A program made the translations under genes and the position numbers. Of a DNA stretch of 64,000 nt, positions 9,301 to 16,931 are shown piece by piece. The notes under the pieces were generated by a model that was not told the DNA's origin, did no database searches, and saw only the letters and a program-made list of their open reading frames with translations. The stretch is taken from contig JADLBP010000048.1 of NCBI GenBank assembly GCA_020847695.1, positions 1 through 64,000 of the forward strand, written 5' to 3'. Origin of the DNA: Planctomycetota bacterium. GTDB taxonomy: Bacteria > Planctomycetota > UBA1135 > GCA-002686595. The first letter of the stretch is position 1, and every line of letters begins with the position of its first letter.

Positions 9301-9380
9301 AGCGCCCTCACCGCGAAGAGCACCGCGAGCCAGCCGACGAGCGCGGTCGCGAGCAGCACGCGGCGCTCGAACGCGCTCAT
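6297..9380 (-). CDS. Tandem-fused double GldG-like ABC accessory protein
   Basis: The 1027-residue product is about twice the size of a normal GldG. The first unit has a membrane helix at about 8-26, a large extracytoplasmic domain and a helix at about 453-471. The second has a helix at about 488-507, then a canonical GldG opening (VDVTSSRVHTLAPRSLALA, with D-T...HTL), the LELFASATLPP motif near 541-551, a long domain and a final helix near 995-1012. The repeated helix-domain-helix layout suggests fusion of two GldG-like genes, with the first copy more diverged. GldG proteins act with the GldA ATPase and GldF permease; in Bacteroidetes the set is needed for gliding, elsewhere its cargo is unknown. 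It overlaps the permease and DUF4340-type genes by 4 nt each. Confidence 0.85.
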   Translation of the reverse strand: MSAFERRVLLATALVGWLAVLFAVRALDAADAPRVDLEHSGWVRLDPRAERAMRELDSDVVATLVLSGPNELPSSERGLERELVELLERLADASSGRFRWQRVEPERSPELADWIAAQGVTPFSLREVRSDAFAERSVFASLVLSYGAHGKRVIHAISRARLADLPLLVAQELAELVRPSRPRVVLAGAASTRELEAELAKGADVVRVDLAGGEPIPAGTPLVLWIEPERANDAVVAALTRAIDGGTNVVLAGGGLDAQGLPARSREALAALAAQFGARVGVEIVRDDSAVSQSSRATLGNELAVASIASDQDFRLLGSQPNGTLAFRAPSALLTDASKLVERGLEARVLASSGARAWREEPDRPASSPQRGRQALALHLAPRDGWSGSLVVFGSGSPFEDGAFEPIEFAHRNLARALLASLADSARVARVRAHAHAAEALPPLSPAERLRWRALVIGLVPLLLVGLALARGSLVSVRATLFGSGRELGFVALLFALFAVAGFAATRLPAPAGVDVTSSRVHTLAPRSLALAAELDQPVTLELFASATLPPRIAATVARVRVVVSDLRGAGADLELVRRLPEALSDAEREALAREGLAARAVETRDETATTVRAVWAALRVSCGSSTTVVDLTSVDGDAVLEFRLVLALERALGRRAPRVALAADTPRLSAAEARELYEARKLFAPSESDVYSQAESWLAENGFDVVRVEPAAPVLADDVDALVWLQPRRDVTPMLATVAAALARGKGAVIAAQHYAIQSRRLDTERGELAHWPRPQYCDLETGYFAALGIELVREVLCDASSATLDVATEVGARRSARALEFSTSAQPFVLRALPEGFSATSPIVRGLSDLRLPYANRLRVDPAKLAERGLVASPLVRSSATTWALDWRGGDLAPASLVPPETLLGPVDLALDVRGRFPGLDGRPGERDGRAVLVGCSETFKIGQLFDPEWRAADFLLAAVAAVALDDAHAEILALRPRRAGFVAPDEDERLTWRAIVVLAGPLFVLAFAWALRRAAARPVAGLGA

Positions 9381-10132
9381 GTCCGCAGCCTCCGCACCAG
9401 CGTCGTCGTCAGCCACAGCGACAGCGCGGAGAGGCCGACGAAGTAGGCGAGCGCCGGAGCGCTCGCGATGCCGCCGACGAGCTCCTCGTAGTGGGGGATC
9501 GCCGAGAACACGTCGTGGATCCACGTGCCGACGTTGGCGCCGGAGAAGAGCCCGTCGAGCACGGCGACCAAGCGCTCGTCGCCCGAGAGCACCAAGGCGG
9601 CGGACACCAACGCGGCCAGCACGAACGCGACCACTTGATCCGGCGACAGCGCGGACAGCAACGACCCGAGCGCGAGCAGCAACCCGCCGAGCAGCAACGC
9701 GGCGAGGTAGCCCGACGCGAGCAGCCCGAGATCGGGGGCGCCGAGCACGCAGAGCATGACGACGATCGGCGCGGTGCCGACCAGGAAGAGCCCGTACAGC
9801 GCGAGCGCCGCCAGGAACTTGCCGAGCACCAGCGAGCCGGTCGCGAGCGGCAGCGTGACCAGGACCTCGAACGTGCGCGTGCGGCGTTCCTCGGCCCAGA
9901 GGCGCATGCTCTGCGCGGGCAGGAAGAGCACCAGGAGCACCGGCAGCCGCGCGAAGAACGGCCCCATGTCGATGCGGCCTGCGAGGAAGAACTCGTTCAT
10001 GAAGATCGAGTTCGCGAGCAGCAGCGCGGCGATCGTGCTCGCGGTCGCGACGCCGGAGTCGAACCACGCCGCGAACTCGCGCGAGGCGATCACGCGCGCG
10101 CCCGCGAGCAAACCGAGCGGTTTGGCGGTCAT
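9377..10132 (-). CDS. GldF-like ABC-2 permease
   Basis: The 251-residue product has about six hydrophobic helices and the ABC-2 permease pattern FLPAQSMRLWAEERRTRTFEVLVTLP (key residues E-E-R..T.E.L...P after helix 2), typical of GldF and NosY-like export permeases. It would form the membrane channel for the ATPase encoded immediately upstream. It starts at an ATG overlapping the ATPase stop by 4 nt and ends overlapping the GldG start by 4 nt. The substrate is unknown. Confidence 0.9.
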   Translation of the reverse strand: MTAKPLGLLAGARVIASREFAAWFDSGVATASTIAALLLANSIFMNEFFLAGRIDMGPFFARLPVLLVLFLPAQSMRLWAEERRTRTFEVLVTLPLATGSLVLGKFLAALALYGLFLVGTAPIVVMLCVLGAPDLGLLASGYLAALLLGGLLLALGSLLSALSPDQVVAFVLAALVSAALVLSGDERLVAVLDGLFSGANVGTWIHDVFSAIPHYEELVGGIASAPALAYFVGLSALSLWLTTTLVRRLRT

Positions 10133-10896
10133 CGCGCGGCCTCCGTCGACGCCTGCGCTGGCTCGAGCAGGCGCACGAGCTCTTGATCGAGCGTCCGGCC
10201 CGAGGCGTTCGCGCGTTTCGAGAGCGCGGACACCGGCTCGTCGGCGACCAGCTTGCCCTTGTGGATCGCGACGACGCGTTCGCACGTGTCGCACACCTCG
10301 CCGACGATGTGGCTAGAGAACAGGATCGCGCGGCGAGGCGCGAGCGAGCGCAGGAAGTCGCGGAACGCGGCCATCTGCACCGGATCGAGGCCGTGCGTCG
10401 GCTCGTCGAGCGCGATCACCGGGGGATCGTGGATCAGCGCGGCGGCGAGCCCGATGCGCTGGCGATAGCCCTTCGAGCACTCCTGCACGCGCTTCTTGGT
10501 CACCGCTTCGAGCGCGCAGGCGCCGATCGTCCATGCGAGGCGCTCGGCGAGCTCGGCGCGCGCGAGGCCGCGGGCGCGGCCGACGAACTGGAGGTAGCGC
10601 AGCACGCGCATGCCGTCGTAGAGCGCGTTGTGCTCGGCGAGGTAGCCGAGCGAAGCGCGCGCGGCGAGCGGCTCCTTCACGACGTCGTGGCCCGCGAGCT
10701 CGATCGAGCCTTCGTCGGGCACGAGGAACGTCGAGACCATCTTGAGCAACGTGCTCTTCCCGGCGCCGTTCGGGCCGACGAAGCCGACGATCTCGCCCGG
10801 CTTGACCGAGAAGGAAACCCGTTCGACCGCGACGGTCGCGCCGTAGCGCTTGGTGACGCCGCGGATGTCGAGCAGGGGCCGGACGGAGTCGTTCAT
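10129..10896 (-). CDS. GldA-like ABC transporter ATPase
   Basis: The 255-residue product is a complete single ABC nucleotide-binding domain. Walker A is GPNGAGKST near residue 39, the signature is CSKGYRQRIG (the CSKGM/Y-Q-R form typical of GldA/NatA-type exporters rather than LSGGQ), Walker B is VIALDEP, the D-loop is HGLDP and the switch His is in SSHI. With the GldF-like permease and fused GldG it forms a Gld-type complex. It lies inside the operon, overlapping the preceding peptide-transporter ATPase gene by 4 nt. Confidence 0.93.
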   Translation of the reverse strand: MNDSVRPLLDIRGVTKRYGATVAVERVSFSVKPGEIVGFVGPNGAGKSTLLKMVSTFLVPDEGSIELAGHDVVKEPLAARASLGYLAEHNALYDGMRVLRYLQFVGRARGLARAELAERLAWTIGACALEAVTKKRVQECSKGYRQRIGLAAALIHDPPVIALDEPTHGLDPVQMAAFRDFLRSLAPRRAILFSSHIVGEVCDTCERVVAIHKGKLVADEPVSALSKRANASGRTLDQELVRLLEPAQASTEAAR

Positions 10897-11864
10897 CGTG
10901 CGCGTTCCGAATCGAGCAGGTGACAGGCGACCGACGGCGCGCGTTCGCGGCCGAGCCGCTCGAGCGCCGGGCGTTCGTCGACGCAGCGCGAGCCGAGCTC
11001 GGCGCGGCGCGGGCAACGGGGATGGAAGCTGCAGCCCGGCGGCAGGTCGAACGGCGACGGAGCCTCGGCGGAGACCAGCAGCGTGCGCGCGTCGGCCGCG
11101 CGGCGCGCAAGCGCGACCAGCGCCTTCGAGTACGGGTGCAGCGGCTCGCGGAAGAACGCCGCGACGTCGTTCTCCTCGACGACGCGTCCGAAGTACATCA
11201 CCGCGACGCGCTCGCACATCTGGTGGACCAGAGAGAGGTCGTGGGTGATGAACAGGTACGCGAGGCCGAAGCGCTCGCGCAGCGACGCGAGCAGGTTGAG
11301 GATCTGCGCCTGGACCGAGACGTCGAGGGCGCTGGTCGGCTCGTCGAGGATCAGGAGCTCGGGCTCGAGCGCGAGCGCGCGCGCGATCGCGAGCCGCTGG
11401 CGCTGGCCGCCGGAGAACTCGTGCGGGTAGCGCCCGATGTCCTGGGTCGAGAGCCCGACCGCTTCGAGCAACGCGAAGCTCCTCGCTCGGCGCGCGCGCG
11501 CGTCGCCGACGCGATGGATCTCGAGCGGCTCGCCGAGCAGCTCCTCGACCGAGAGCCGCGGATCGAGCGACGCGAACGGATCCTGGAAGACCAACTGGAC
11601 GCGGCGGCGGAGCGCGAAGCGCTCGGCCTGCGAGAGCGATGCGACTTCGCGGCCGTCGAAACGGATCGCGCCGCCTTCGGGTTCGACCAAGCCCGCGAGC
11701 GCGCGCGCCAACGTCGACTTGCCGGAGCCCGATTCGCCGACCAACGCCGCCGAGCTGCCGCGCGCGAGCGACAGCGACACGCCGTCGACCGCCTTGAGGC
11801 GGCGCTCGCCACCGCGCTCCGCGTACGCGACCGTCAGATCGACGAGCTCGACGAGCGCGCTCAT
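10893..11864 (-). CDS. Oligopeptide ABC transporter ATPase (OppF/DppF type)
   Basis: The 323-residue product carries Walker A GESGSGKST, Q-loop VFQDPFASLDP, signature FSGGQRQR, Walker B LLILDEPTSALD and switch H in ITHD. After the nucleotide-binding domain comes the oligopeptide-type C-terminal extension with PPGCSFHPRCPRR...C, whose cysteines are characteristic of this family. It pairs with the OppD-type ATPase next to it to energise peptide uptake. ATG 11864 overlaps the previous stop by 4 nt, as does its own stop with the GldA-like gene. Confidence 0.94.
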   Translation of the reverse strand: MSALVELVDLTVAYAERGGERRLKAVDGVSLSLARGSSAALVGESGSGKSTLARALAGLVEPEGGAIRFDGREVASLSQAERFALRRRVQLVFQDPFASLDPRLSVEELLGEPLEIHRVGDARARRARSFALLEAVGLSTQDIGRYPHEFSGGQRQRLAIARALALEPELLILDEPTSALDVSVQAQILNLLASLRERFGLAYLFITHDLSLVHQMCERVAVMYFGRVVEENDVAAFFREPLHPYSKALVALARRAADARTLLVSAEAPSPFDLPPGCSFHPRCPRRAELGSRCVDERPALERLGRERAPSVACHLLDSERAR

Positions 11865-12889
11865 GCGTCGAACGCCTCCGCGTGCGCGCCGGCGACGCGC
11901 TCCTTCTCGAAGCACGCGGCGCGACGACCGGAGCTCAGCGAGACGCCGGTCTCCGCGCGTCGCAAGCCGGAGAGGTCGGGCCGCTCGCGGCGGCAGCGGT
12001 CGGTCGCGAGCTCGCAGCGCGGATGGAACGCGCAACCCGGCGGCAGCGCGGTCAGCTCGGCGGGCGCGCCGGGGACCGCGGCGAGGCGGTGCTGGCGTTC
12101 GCCGCCGATGCGCGCGCGGGCGCGCCACAGCGCGGCGGTGTAGGGGTGCCACGGGCGCTCGAAGAGCTCGTGCGCGTCCGCTTGCTCGATCACGCGGCCC
12201 GCGTACATCACGTGGACGCGGTTCGCGGTCGCGTGGACGAGCTCGAGGTCGTGGCTGACGAGCACGACGCCCGCGCCGCGTTCCTCGCGCTCGCGTTTCA
12301 GGAGGTCGAGCACCGCGAGCGCGACCGCCGGGTCGAGCGCGGTCGTCGGCTCGTCCGCGATCAGCACCTTGGGCTTCGCGACCAGCGACATCGCGATCAG
12401 CGCGCGCTGACGTTGGCCGCCCGAGAGCTCGTGCGGGTACGCGTGCAGCCGCGACTCCGGATCGGGGATCCCGACGTCGCCGAGCGCGCGCGCCGATTCC
12501 TTCAACGCCTCGCGCCGCGACAGGCCGCGGTGCACCTCGAGCACTTCCGCGAGCTGCAGGCCGATCGTCAGGAACGGATTGAGCGCCGCCGATGCGTCCT
12601 GGAAGACCAGCGCGATCTCGCTCGCGCGCAGCTTGCGGAACTCGCGCTCGTCGAGCGCGAGCAGGTTGCGTCCGCCGTACCAGATCTCGCCGGTCTCGAC
12701 CGTGCCGCCGGAGTAGGGGACGAGCCCGAGGATCGCGAGCGCGGTCGTCGACTTGCCCGAGCCCGACTCGCCGACCAGCGCGACCATCTCGCCCGACTCG
12801 AGCTTGAACGAGAGCTGATCGACCGCCCAGAGCGGCCCGCGCGGCGTGTCGTAGCGGACGCGCAAGTTGTCGACCTGCAAGAGCGTCAC
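11861..12889 (-). CDS. Oligopeptide ABC transporter ATPase (OppD/DppD type)
   Basis: The 342-residue product has Walker A GESGSGKST, Q-loop VFQDASAALNPF, signature LSGGQRQR, Walker B VLIADEPTTALD, and VSHD at the switch. The C-terminal oligopeptide domain has PPGCAFHPRCELATDRC. It is the partner of the OppF-type ATPase. Translation most likely starts at GTG 12889, which overlaps the permease stop by 4 nt (GTGA); no ATG is available at the right place. Confidence 0.93.
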   Translation of the reverse strand: MTLLQVDNLRVRYDTPRGPLWAVDQLSFKLESGEMVALVGESGSGKSTTALAILGLVPYSGGTVETGEIWYGGRNLLALDEREFRKLRASEIALVFQDASAALNPFLTIGLQLAEVLEVHRGLSRREALKESARALGDVGIPDPESRLHAYPHELSGGQRQRALIAMSLVAKPKVLIADEPTTALDPAVALAVLDLLKREREERGAGVVLVSHDLELVHATANRVHVMYAGRVIEQADAHELFERPWHPYTAALWRARARIGGERQHRLAAVPGAPAELTALPPGCAFHPRCELATDRCRRERPDLSGLRRAETGVSLSSGRRAACFEKERVAGAHAEAFDA

Positions 12890-13965
12890 GCCGGGCGCTC
12901 CTTGTCGCGCACGTCGAGCGCGTCGCGCAAGCCGTCGCCGAGCACGAACAACGCGAGCAGCACCGACGCCATCGCGAGCGCGGGGTACGCGAAGAGCCAC
13001 CAGCGCACCTGCAGCGCGTTGATCGCCTCGACGCCGTCGGCGACCAGCAGTCCGAAGCTGACCTCCGGCGCCTGCACGCCGAGACCGAGGACCGAGAGGA
13101 ACGCCTCGGCGAGCATCACCGACGGCAGCGTCAACGTCAGGTAGACGATCGCGACCGGCAGCACGTTCGGCAGCACGTGGCGGCGCAGGATCCACGACGT
13201 CGGCGCGCCCATCGCACGCGCGGCGAGCACGAACTCGCTCGATTTCAGCGCGAGCACCTGGCCGCGCACGACCCGCGCCATCGTCAACCAGAACACCGCG
13301 CCGAGCACGACGAAGAACACGATCTCGCGGTCGATCAGGTCCTCGCCGAGGCTCGCCCGCGGCGCGTCGAACAGCGCGAGCGCGGTGATCACCAGGAACA
13401 CGAACGGCAACGAGTACAGGACGTCGACGAAGCGCATCATCCATCGGTCGGTGCGCCCGCCCTTCAACGCCGCCCACGCGCCCCACACGACGCCGATCGT
13501 CAGGCTGATCGATGCCGCGGCGAGCGCGGTCAGGATCGACTTGCGGCTGCCCCAGACGATGCGCGCGAGCAGGTCGCGGCCCTGCGTGTCGGCGCCGAGC
13601 CACGGACCCGTCTGGTACTTGCCGAAGAGCTTCTTGCGCAGCTCGACCAGCGCTCCGTCGACGACGCCGAGGTCCCAGTAGTCGACCTCGAACTGTTGCT
13701 TCGACTTGTCGAGCCAGGGCCACACCGGAGGTTGCGGCTTGTCGCTCGGTCGCATCGTCTTCGGCGACGGGATCGGCAACAGCGGCGCGAGCAAGCTGCC
13801 GAGGCCGACGACGCAGAGGAAGATCCAGCTGAACCACGCGGCGCGGTTCTTCCGCAGCTTCCGCCACGCGCGCGTCGAGATCGGCTCGCCGCGGAAGCGC
13901 TGCGCTTCGGCGTAGAGCGCGTCGACGTCGCGGCCTCCGAGGTCCCAGCGTACTTCGGCGGACAC
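12886..13965 (-). CDS. Peptide ABC transporter permease (OppC/DppC type)
   Basis: The 359-residue inner-membrane permease has a first helix near residues 46-66, an external segment, the DppC-family motif GADTQGRDLLARIVWGSRKS (key G-x-D..GRD...R), then the five-helix transport core with the EAA loop AARAMGAPTSWILRRHVLPN that contacts the ATPases. The region between helix 1 and the core, about 70 residues, is somewhat longer than usual. The start is GTG 13965, directly after the TAG of the OppB-type gene with no spacing, preceded by a GGAGGA ribosome site. Confidence 0.92.
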   Translation of the reverse strand: MSAEVRWDLGGRDVDALYAEAQRFRGEPISTRAWRKLRKNRAAWFSWIFLCVVGLGSLLAPLLPIPSPKTMRPSDKPQPPVWPWLDKSKQQFEVDYWDLGVVDGALVELRKKLFGKYQTGPWLGADTQGRDLLARIVWGSRKSILTALAAASISLTIGVVWGAWAALKGGRTDRWMMRFVDVLYSLPFVFLVITALALFDAPRASLGEDLIDREIVFFVVLGAVFWLTMARVVRGQVLALKSSEFVLAARAMGAPTSWILRRHVLPNVLPVAIVYLTLTLPSVMLAEAFLSVLGLGVQAPEVSFGLLVADGVEAINALQVRWWLFAYPALAMASVLLALFVLGDGLRDALDVRDKERPA

Positions 13966-14943
13966 CTAGAGCTCCTCCAGGGCGATCCGCGGATCGAGGC
14001 GCGTGTACGCGAAGTCGACCAGCGCGTTGAGCGAGTAGATCAGCACCGAGTAGACGATCGTGACGCCGAGCGCGAGCGTGTAGTCGCGGCTCAGCGCGCT
14101 CGCGACGAAGTGCGAGCCGGTGCCGGGGATCGCGAAGATCCGTTCGATCACCAGGCTGCCGGTGAGCACGCCCGCCGCGGCCGGTCCGAGGTACGACACC
14201 GCCGGCAGCAGGCCGCCGCGCGCCGCGTGACGGAGGATCACCGTCGAATAGGGCAGTCCCTTCGCGACCGCGGTGCGCACGTAGTCCTGCGAGAGCGACT
14301 CGATCAGCCCGGTGCGCACCAGCCGCGCGACGTACGCGGCGACCGGCGCGCCGAGCGCGAGGCTCGGCAGGATGAAGTGCGCGAACGTCGAGCTCCCCGC
14401 GACCGGCGACCAGCCGAGCGCGAGCGAGAACACGAGCACGAGCAGCCCGGCGATCACGAAGCTCGGCAACGCGATGCCGAGCGCGGCGACCAGCCGCAGC
14501 GAGAGATCGAGCTTGGTCCCGCGCCGCGCGGCCGCGAGGATGCCGAACGTCGTGCCGAACGCGACCGCCCACGCCAACGCGAGGCTGCCGAGCGCGAGCG
14601 ACAGCGGCAGCGACTCGCCCAGGATCTGGTTGACGGTGTAGTCGCGGTAGCGGAACGAGGGGCCGAGGTCGCCGGCGAGCACGCCGCCGAACGGGCGCTC
14701 GCGGTCGCCGAGCAAGCCCTGCGAATCGAGGTTGAACGGTCCGAGGTACTGCAGGTACTGGCGCCAGATCGGCCAATCGAGGTGGTAGCGCGCCTCGACG
14801 TTCGCGAGCACCGCGGCGGGCAGGCGCCGCTCGGCGGAGAACGGCCCGCCGGGCACGACGCGCATCATCAGGAACGCCGTCGTGACGACGATCCAGACGG
14901 TCAGCACGAGCCCGAGCGCGCGGCGCAGCACGAAGCGCTTCAC
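13966..14943 (-). CDS. Peptide ABC transporter permease (OppB/DppB type)
   Basis: The 325-residue inner-membrane permease starts with the usual basic residues and first helix (RRALGLVLTVWIVVTTAFLMM), has the external PGGPFS/RYHLDWPIWRQY block seen in OppB, then the permease core with LGIALPSFV and the EAA loop TAVAKGLPYSTVILRHAARG, and a final FAIPGTGSHFV block. It starts at GTG 14943, overlapping the stop of the binding-protein gene by 4 nt. Confidence 0.93.
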   Translation of the reverse strand: MKRFVLRRALGLVLTVWIVVTTAFLMMRVVPGGPFSAERRLPAAVLANVEARYHLDWPIWRQYLQYLGPFNLDSQGLLGDRERPFGGVLAGDLGPSFRYRDYTVNQILGESLPLSLALGSLALAWAVAFGTTFGILAAARRGTKLDLSLRLVAALGIALPSFVIAGLLVLVFSLALGWSPVAGSSTFAHFILPSLALGAPVAAYVARLVRTGLIESLSQDYVRTAVAKGLPYSTVILRHAARGGLLPAVSYLGPAAAGVLTGSLVIERIFAIPGTGSHFVASALSRDYTLALGVTIVYSVLIYSLNALVDFAYTRLDPRIALEEL

Positions 14944-16727
14944 TTGCGCGTCCTCCCGCCCGCCTTGCGCTCCGCCTGCGCCTTCGGCGAGTAGAGGCCT
15001 TCCTTCGGGCCGTGCGACGAGACCTTCTTCTCGCGCTTGTTCAGCGCGCGCCGGCTGCGTGCGAGCTCCGGCTCGTCCATCCAGTACCAGTACTTCGGGT
15101 TCTGCTCGTTCAGCGGGTTGACGCCGAACCCGCCGACGCGCGGATCGACCAGGTTCTGCGAGACGTACGAGTAGATCGGCAGGATCGGGAGCTCGTCGAG
15201 CAGGATCGTCTCCGCGCGGCGCAGCAGGGAGTTGCGCGCCGCGGGGTCGACGGTGATGCGCGCCTCGGCGATCAGCTTGTCGTAGTCGGCGTTCGTCCAG
15301 CCGGTGCGGTTGTTGTCGGAGTCCGACGTGAACACCGCGAAGAAGTTGAGCACGTCGAGATAGTCGCAGATCCACGAGGAGCGCGACACGTCGTACTGCA
15401 GGTTCGACTGGCGGTCGACGTAGCTCTTCCACTCCTGGTTCTCGAGCTCGACGTCGAGGTCGAGGTACTCCGACCAATCGTTCGCGACGAGCTCGGCGAT
15501 CGAACGGTTCTGCTCGCTCGAGTTGTAGAGGATCCGCAGCGTGCCGATCGGCTTGCCTTCGGGCCCGAAGCCCGCGTCGGCGAGCGCTTGCCGCGCGCCG
15601 TCGAGATCCTCCTTCTTCGCCGGCGGAGACGCGTACGAGCCCATGTGGCCCCACGGCACCAACGTGTACGCGGGCTTCTGGCCCGCCTTGAGCAGCCGGT
15701 CGCAGATCTGCACGCGATTGATCGTCGCGTAGAGCGCGCGGCGCACGCGCGGATCGTCGAGCGGCGGCTTGGTGGTGTTGACGCGGTAGAAATAGAGCCC
15801 GAAGTACGGCTCCGGGTCGAAGTCGTCGCGCGTCAGCAGCCGATCGATCAAGCTCGCGGGCACGTTGCCGTCGAGCCAATCGACCTCGCCCGCGAAGTAC
15901 AGGTTGAACGCGGTCGTCGCGTCCTCGATCGCGAGCGCGTCGATCGTTCGCATCGCGACGCGGTCGGCGTCCCAGTAGCGTTCGTTCTTGACCAAGCGGA
16001 TGCGGTCGTTGAGGCGCCGCTCGGCGAGCACGTACGGCCCGTTGCTGACCAGCGCGCCCGGTCGCGTCCATTCGCTGGTCCAACCCTGAGGCGAGCGCTG
16101 CCGCGCTGCCTCGAGCGACGCACGGTGCACCGGCGAGAGCTGGTACGCGGCGAGCAGCTCGAGGAAGTGCGAGGTCGGCGCGACGAGCTCGATCACCAAC
16201 GTCGCGTCGTCGGTCGCCTTCACGCCGAGCGCCACCGAGCCGGGCTCGACCGGCGTGCCCGCGGCGTCCCGGCCGGTGTTGAGCTCGCGCGCGCCGCGGA
16301 CGCACCACAGCTCGCCCGCGAACGGCGACGCGGTCTCGGGGTCGAGCAGGCGCCGGAAGTTCCACTCGAAGTCCGCCGCGGTCAGCGGATCGCCGTTCGA
16401 CCACACCACGCCGGGCCTCAGCTTGAAGATGTAGGTCAGGCGGTCGGCGGAGAGCTCGGTGCTCACCGCCAGCGCCGGCACCGCGTTGCCGCCGATCGGC
16501 TCGCGCGTGTAGAGGCCCTCGTACAGCGCGCGGATCACGCGGCCTTCCGGGATCCCGTTCGCCGCGGCGGGGTCGAGGCTCGAGACCTCGGTGCCGTTGT
16601 TGAAGACGAAATCGGCGCGCGGTAGCGAGCGGGAGAGCGCCAGGCTCCAGGCCCAACCGACCAGCGCCAGCGGCACCAGCGAGAGGGCCGCCACCCAAAG
16701 CGGTGAAGCCCACCTGCGAGACGCCAT
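14940..16727 (-). CDS. Membrane-anchored peptide-binding protein (SBP family 5)
   Basis: The 595-residue product is a family-5 extracellular solute-binding protein (OppA/DppA type). Instead of a lipobox it has one N-terminal helix (about residues 10-34) that likely anchors it. Family hallmarks are FVFNNGTEVSSLDPA, the VIRALYEGLYTREP segment, FKLRPGVVWSNGDPLTAADFEWNFRRLLDP (key W-S-N-G-DPLTA-DF) and the C-terminal NFFAVFTSDSDNNRTGW region. The last 40 residues are unusually basic. ATG 16727 gives a compact N-terminus; an upstream ATG at 16811 is possible. It heads the ten-gene operon and diverges from a second binding-protein gene. Confidence 0.92.
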   Translation of the reverse strand: MASRRWASPLWVAALSLVPLALVGWAWSLALSRSLPRADFVFNNGTEVSSLDPAAANGIPEGRVIRALYEGLYTREPIGGNAVPALAVSTELSADRLTYIFKLRPGVVWSNGDPLTAADFEWNFRRLLDPETASPFAGELWCVRGARELNTGRDAAGTPVEPGSVALGVKATDDATLVIELVAPTSHFLELLAAYQLSPVHRASLEAARQRSPQGWTSEWTRPGALVSNGPYVLAERRLNDRIRLVKNERYWDADRVAMRTIDALAIEDATTAFNLYFAGEVDWLDGNVPASLIDRLLTRDDFDPEPYFGLYFYRVNTTKPPLDDPRVRRALYATINRVQICDRLLKAGQKPAYTLVPWGHMGSYASPPAKKEDLDGARQALADAGFGPEGKPIGTLRILYNSSEQNRSIAELVANDWSEYLDLDVELENQEWKSYVDRQSNLQYDVSRSSWICDYLDVLNFFAVFTSDSDNNRTGWTNADYDKLIAEARITVDPAARNSLLRRAETILLDELPILPIYSYVSQNLVDPRVGGFGVNPLNEQNPKYWYWMDEPELARSRRALNKREKKVSSHGPKEGLYSPKAQAERKAGGRTRK

Positions 16728-16734
16728 GCGAGGG

Positions 16735-16762
16735 ATGCTAGCAACCCAGGTAAGTGACACAA
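16735..16762 (-). promoter_or_regulatory. Candidate promoter of the minus-strand peptide operon
   Basis: Reading the minus strand, TTGTGT, 16 bp and TAGCAT end 7 nt before the ATG at 16727. This geometry would give a leaderless message. The surroundings are richer in A and T than elsewhere. An alternative -35 (TTGAGA, 16772-16777) lies further upstream without a good -10. Confidence 0.45.
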
Positions 16763-16789
16763 GTCGGTTATTCTCAACGGGTTGGACCC

Positions 16790-16818
16790 TTGACGCTCGC
16801 TCGCCGTGCAACTACGGT
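16790..16818 (+). promoter_or_regulatory. Promoter of the plus-strand peptide operon
   Basis: TTGACG (16790-16795), 17 bp and TACGGT (16813-16818) form a strong housekeeping-type promoter. The leader to the ATG at 16932 would be about 105 nt. The 204-bp divergent region 16728-16931 contains no gene. Confidence 0.6.
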
Positions 16819-16931
16819 GCGACCGTCCGCGGGGGCGTCGGTCTTGAGTAACCGGAGGTAGTGGGCCGGGCCCTGCTCGATAGCTCCGCTCGTCCTCTGT
16901 CCCGAGTCCTCTCGCGCTGTCGTTGGTCCCC

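Noticed and set aside
4772-10896. Gliding motility machinery
   Set aside because: The Gld-type ABC genes are present, but no GldJ-N, SprA or adhesin genes are; Gld ABC sets occur widely in non-gliding bacteria.
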